A stretch of 54,619 nt of DNA, taken from the NCBI GenBank assembly GCA_016870995.1, contig VFZU01000026.1, forward strand, positions 1 through 54,619, read 5' to 3'. The notes below the pieces were generated by a model. It was not told the DNA's origin and ran no database searches. It saw only the letters and a program-made list of their open reading frames with translations. Position 1 is the first letter of the stretch. Every line of letters begins with the position of its first letter. Shown here in pieces: positions 51,601 to 54,619 of the stretch. Source of the DNA: Acidobacteriota bacterium. Its GTDB lineage: Bacteria > Acidobacteriota > Terriglobia > Bryobacterales > Bryobacteraceae. The position numbers and the translations under genes were made by a program.

Positions 51601-53906
51601 TGCGCCTTCAAATCGCCTTTCTTCTCTCGCTGGTTCTCAATGCCCAGCAACCTGCGCAACCGGTCCAGGCTGTTCCGCAAGCACCTCCTCAGGCCGTACC
51701 GCAAACGGCCGCTCAAACCACGCCGCCATCCTCTTCACCCACCCCCGGGTCGGGCAACTTGGTCTTGAATCTTCCCGGTGCTTCCCTCGTCGAGGTCATC
51801 GACACTCTCGCGCGGGTTCTCAAAATCAACTACTTCCTTGACCCCAGAGTTCGCGGCAACATCACCATTCATACCTATGGCGAAATCAAGGCCACCGATG
51901 TCCGCTCCCTTCTCGACACCATCCTGCGCATCAACAATGCCGCCATGGTCCAGGTGGGAGACATTTACCGTATCGTCCCCATCGCCGAAGTCGCCAGACT
52001 TCCCATGTCTCCGCGCATCAACGCGGATTCGAAAACCCTCGAAGACAACGAACAGCAGATCCTGAACCTCATCTTCCTCAAGTACACTTCTGCCGCGGAG
52101 ATCAAAACGATCATCACGCCCTTCATGGGTGAAGGCGGCACCGTATCCACCTATGAGCCAGCCAACCTGCTTCTCATGATGGACAATGCGCGCAACATGA
52201 AGCGCACGATGGACCTCATTGCCATGTTCGATTCCGATGTTCTCGCTAATCAGCGCATTCGCATGTTCGAACTGCAGCATGGCAAGCCGTCTGAAATCGC
52301 CACGGAATTGGGCGATGTTTTCAAAGGCCTATCCATGGCCAGCAAAGCATCGGGCGTTCAGTTTCTTCCCATCGATCGGCTCAATCTTTTGATCGCTGTT
52401 GCTCCCAATCCGGGCGCGTTCAAAGAAGTCGAAGTTTGGATCTCAAAGCTCGACATTCCCGTGAAAGCTCCGGTCGGCGGCACCGACAACTTCCTTTTCC
52501 GTGTGAAGTACGGTCGTGCCGACGCCTTGGCTCTTGCTGTGACGATGCTCTATTCTTCTCAGCTTGAGAATCCTCTGGCCATGATGACGACCATCTCGAT
52601 GATGATGATGATGATCTCGCTTACCAGTTCCCTGTCCAATCTCACCAATTCTGCTGCTGGCGGCGCCGCCGGGGGCGGAGGCGGCATAGGTGGTGGAGGC
52701 GGAATCGGTGGCATGGGAATGGGCGGCATGGGAATGGGCATGGGCATGGGTGGCATGGGCATGGGTATGTTCCCTGGCATGGGAATGGGCATGGGCATGT
52801 TCCCCGGTATGGGTATGGGAATGGGGGGCATGGGTATGTTCCCCGGCATGGGCATGGGCATGGGCGGCTACGGCATGATGCCGCAGCCGCAAACTGCCGG
52901 TGTCATCGGCGGCGCACCAGGCGCGGGCCGCACTGGAGACGCAACCGGCACCACTGTTGGACAGCAAAACCTCTACGGTGGAGCTCCTCTCCCCCGTGTT
53001 CCCAAAATCGTTCCCAACCCCTTCGACAATACGCTGCTGATCCAATGCACCCAGCAGGAATACGAGCAACTCTACCGGTTGCTCTCGCGCCTCGACATTC
53101 CACCCAGGCAGGTGCTGATCGAAGCGAAAATCTACGAGGTCAGCTTGACCGGAGCATTTTCCGCTGGTGTTCAAGCCACGCTCAATCAGCGGCGGCAAGG
53201 CATCGGCACAAACTCGACGCGCCAGCTGCTCGGACAATCCACCGGTGCTGGCATCAATCTCACCGCGGGCCTTCTCGTGGGTCAGTCCAGAGAGCTGCTT
53301 GGCTTCCTCGCTTCGCAGGAAGACGAGCGTCGCGTCAAGGTCATCAACTCACCCCAGATCATTGCCACCGACAATATCCCGGCCTCAATCAACGTTGGCC
53401 AGCAGGTACCTACCTTGTCATCTCAGGGTGTCGCCTCGGGCGTTCAAGCGGGTGGAAGTTCCGTGTTTACCAACCAGGTTTCCAACCGTAACGCTGGCGT
53501 TAATTTGAATATCACCGCTCGAGTACTCCCCAGCGGAATCGTGACTCTGGTGATCAATCAGGAAATCAGCTCGCCGGTGGCTCCCGCCGCCAGTGCCGCC
53601 ATCCAGTCCCCTTCGTTCACACAGCGGTCTGTTTCTACTCAAGTCACCGTCCAGGACGGCGACACGATCGCAATCGGCGGCATCATCACCGAATCCGATA
53701 CGTTCTCCACCTCCGGCATCCCTGGTCTCCACAAGATCCCTGTCATCGGCAACGCCTTTGGTAGCCGGTCGAAGTCGAAAGAGCGGACCGAACTCGTCCT
53801 CTTCATGACGCCGAGGGTGATTTACGACATTCCCGAGATTGTCGATGCCAGCGAAGAAATCCGTGGTCGATTCAAGCGCCTCAACCGCATCTTGAAGGAT
53901 CAATAA
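51600..53906 (+). CDS. gspD: Type II secretion secretin GspD
   Basis: 768 residues. Signal peptide MRLQIAFLLSLVLNAQ, a Pro/Gln-rich linker, N0 domain (LNLPGASLVEVIDTLARVLK), N1-N2 domains (ILNLIFLKYTSAAEIKTII; IRMFELQHGKPSEIATELGD), N3 (LFRVKYGRADALALAVTMLY ... FDNTLLIQCTQQEYEQLYRL) and the secretin core (QVLIEAKIYEVSLTGAFSAG; KVINSPQIIATDNIPASINV; TVQDGDTIAIGGIITESDTF; RTELVLFMTPRVI). Inside N3, residues of about 328-427 are a Met-rich then Met/Gly-rich insert, far from the usual Gly/Ser loop. ATG 51600 overlaps the stop of the preceding gene. Forms the outer-membrane channel. Confidence 0.95.
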   Translation: MRLQIAFLLSLVLNAQQPAQPVQAVPQAPPQAVPQTAAQTTPPSSSPTPGSGNLVLNLPGASLVEVIDTLARVLKINYFLDPRVRGNITIHTYGEIKATDVRSLLDTILRINNAAMVQVGDIYRIVPIAEVARLPMSPRINADSKTLEDNEQQILNLIFLKYTSAAEIKTIITPFMGEGGTVSTYEPANLLLMMDNARNMKRTMDLIAMFDSDVLANQRIRMFELQHGKPSEIATELGDVFKGLSMASKASGVQFLPIDRLNLLIAVAPNPGAFKEVEVWISKLDIPVKAPVGGTDNFLFRVKYGRADALALAVTMLYSSQLENPLAMMTTISMMMMMISLTSSLSNLTNSAAGGAAGGGGGIGGGGGIGGMGMGGMGMGMGMGGMGMGMFPGMGMGMGMFPGMGMGMGGMGMFPGMGMGMGGYGMMPQPQTAGVIGGAPGAGRTGDATGTTVGQQNLYGGAPLPRVPKIVPNPFDNTLLIQCTQQEYEQLYRLLSRLDIPPRQVLIEAKIYEVSLTGAFSAGVQATLNQRRQGIGTNSTRQLLGQSTGAGINLTAGLLVGQSRELLGFLASQEDERRVKVINSPQIIATDNIPASINVGQQVPTLSSQGVASGVQAGGSSVFTNQVSNRNAGVNLNITARVLPSGIVTLVINQEISSPVAPAASAAIQSPSFTQRSVSTQVTVQDGDTIAIGGIITESDTFSTSGIPGLHKIPVIGNAFGSRSKSKERTELVLFMTPRVIYDIPEIVDASEEIRGRFKRLNRILKDQ
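52659..52880 (+). repeat. Met/Gly low-complexity repeat inside gspD
   Basis: Repeats of GGCATGGGAATGGGC-like codons give G-M-G-M-G-G strings broken by three MFPGM motifs. About 23 Met lie within some 62 residues. Five ATG codons in a row (52599-52613) stand just before it. The sequence is imperfectly repetitive at DNA level and stays in frame. Confidence 0.93.
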
Positions 53907-53962
53907 CCAATTTGCTCGAAACTTGTGCGCGCGGGAGCGTGTTAGTCTACATTTCGACCCGA

Positions 53963-54619
53963 ATGCTCCCTCCGTTCCGCTTTGCTGCCCTTTTGCTCCT
54001 CGCCAGCCTCTGCCAGGCTCAATCCTCGCAGATCCAAGTGGGCGAAGGAGCAACCACTTCCACGATCCGCGATGAATTCCTCGCCGCCTACCAGCGCGGG
54101 GATTTCTTTGCGACGGTTGCTCTGCCTCCGTTAAGCGAAGTTGTCAGCTTCGGTTCGGGCGGTTTTCGCCAGGAATTTCAGGATGCCGCCCGCACCGGCG
54201 TCCGGTCGGCTCTCATCCGCCCCGCTGTCCCCAATCTCACCACCGGCGTCAATGACGCAGTTCGCCAGGTCCGCCAACCTATCTACTCCGAATACACGAA
54301 GTCCACAGTTGGCGTATCTACTGCTGGCTTTCCACGCATGGATACCCAACGCTTTGATCTCGTTCTTCCCGGTTCTGCTACGTCCACGTTTGTCGGGGGC
54401 TTTTACCAGACTTTCGATAAGGGCTTCGGGATCTTCATCTGGGACACCCCTCCCCTCAATGGCGGCTCTGAAACCAGAATCAACATCCCGCCAACCCTGT
54501 TTACGGGCTGGAATTCAATCGGTTTCGACCAGATCGGCGCACCGGTCATCGCCGAAACCGCAGCCACTTCTCGCTTTGCTACAAAAGCAAATTTCCAAAC
54601 CTACACAAACGGGGCTCTT
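53963..54619 (+). CDS. Secreted protein of unknown function (partial, runs off right edge)
   Basis: 219 codons are open from ATG 53963 to the window end, no stop. Signal peptide PPFRFAALLLLASLCQAQ; the mature part is beta-rich with few charged residues (VGVSTAGFPRMDTQRFDLVL; TFVGGFYQTFDKGFGIFIWD; PPTLFTGWNSIGFDQIGAPV). It reads like the start of an extracellular beta-sandwich protein. It lies 56 bp behind gspD on the same strand and could be a substrate of the secretion system or a later operon member. Family not recognised; the C-terminus is needed. Confidence 0.65.
   Translation, partial: MLPPFRFAALLLLASLCQAQSSQIQVGEGATTSTIRDEFLAAYQRGDFFATVALPPLSEVVSFGSGGFRQEFQDAARTGVRSALIRPAVPNLTTGVNDAVRQVRQPIYSEYTKSTVGVSTAGFPRMDTQRFDLVLPGSATSTFVGGFYQTFDKGFGIFIWDTPPLNGGSETRINIPPTLFTGWNSIGFDQIGAPVIAETAATSRFATKANFQTYTNGAL

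Overview
This looks like a chromosomal segment of an acidobacterium, most likely of the Bryobacterales/Solibacter group. The evidence is two Oar-like TonB-dependent receptors with N-terminal carboxypeptidase-regulatory domains (one decayed), a secreted Ig-repeat protein ending in what looks like the TIGR03437 domain typical of Solibacter and relatives, a cytochrome c/PQQ-dehydrogenase remnant, a small secreted protein type common in Acidobacteria, and moderately high GC. No rRNA, CRISPR array or integrase is visible. At the left edge the first codons of a possible transposase run off the window.

Layout. 1-2.45 kb: edge of a possible insertion sequence, then a TonB-dependent receptor pseudogene with three separate lesions. 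2.5-5.7 kb: a GntR/UTRA regulator coupled to an ArsR-methyltransferase fusion (SahR-like), divergent from ahcY. 5.7-10.96 kb: TPR proteins, a small secreted protein, miaA, a DUF4920-like protein and tRNA-Ala(GGC). 11-20 kb: a B12-binding radical SAM protein, then a leftward run of six closely spaced genes behind tRNA-Arg(ACG): a very large periplasmic-propeller hybrid histidine kinase, an aldo/keto reductase, a protein resembling T6SS-associated TIGR02270 proteins, a small gp5/VgrG-tip-like protein, a PAAR-like protein, and a methyltransferase with a zinc-ribbon-like N-terminus. This is the most unusual assembly in the window. 20-25.7 kb: an intact TonB receptor, a MerR-HTH/TPR fusion and a sugar isomerase/epimerase-like TIM barrel, all leftward.

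25.8-34.6 kb: core genes rpmH-rnpA-yidD-yidC-khpB(jag)-mnmE, then ribH-nusB leftward and lepA plus a DUF898 membrane protein rightward. The KhpB protein carries an unusual Gly/Arg-rich tail. 34.8-40.7 kb: accessory and decaying material: a lower-GC secreted Ig-repeat protein, a DEAD-box helicase, about 700 bp without a recognisable gene, a diheme cytochrome c whose second heme motif has lost a cysteine, and a deletion scar joining the start of a PQQ-dehydrogenase gene to the truncated end of an O-methyltransferase pseudogene.

40.77 kb to the right edge: an ECF sigma factor, an anti-sigma-like membrane protein, an unknown membrane-anchored protein, and a nearly complete type II secretion operon (E, F, G, H, I, J, K, L, M, C, an unknown secreted protein, D). 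Most genes overlap by 1-20 bp or sit within a few bases of each other. The secretin has a striking Met/Gly-rich insert. A secreted-protein gene follows and runs off the right edge.
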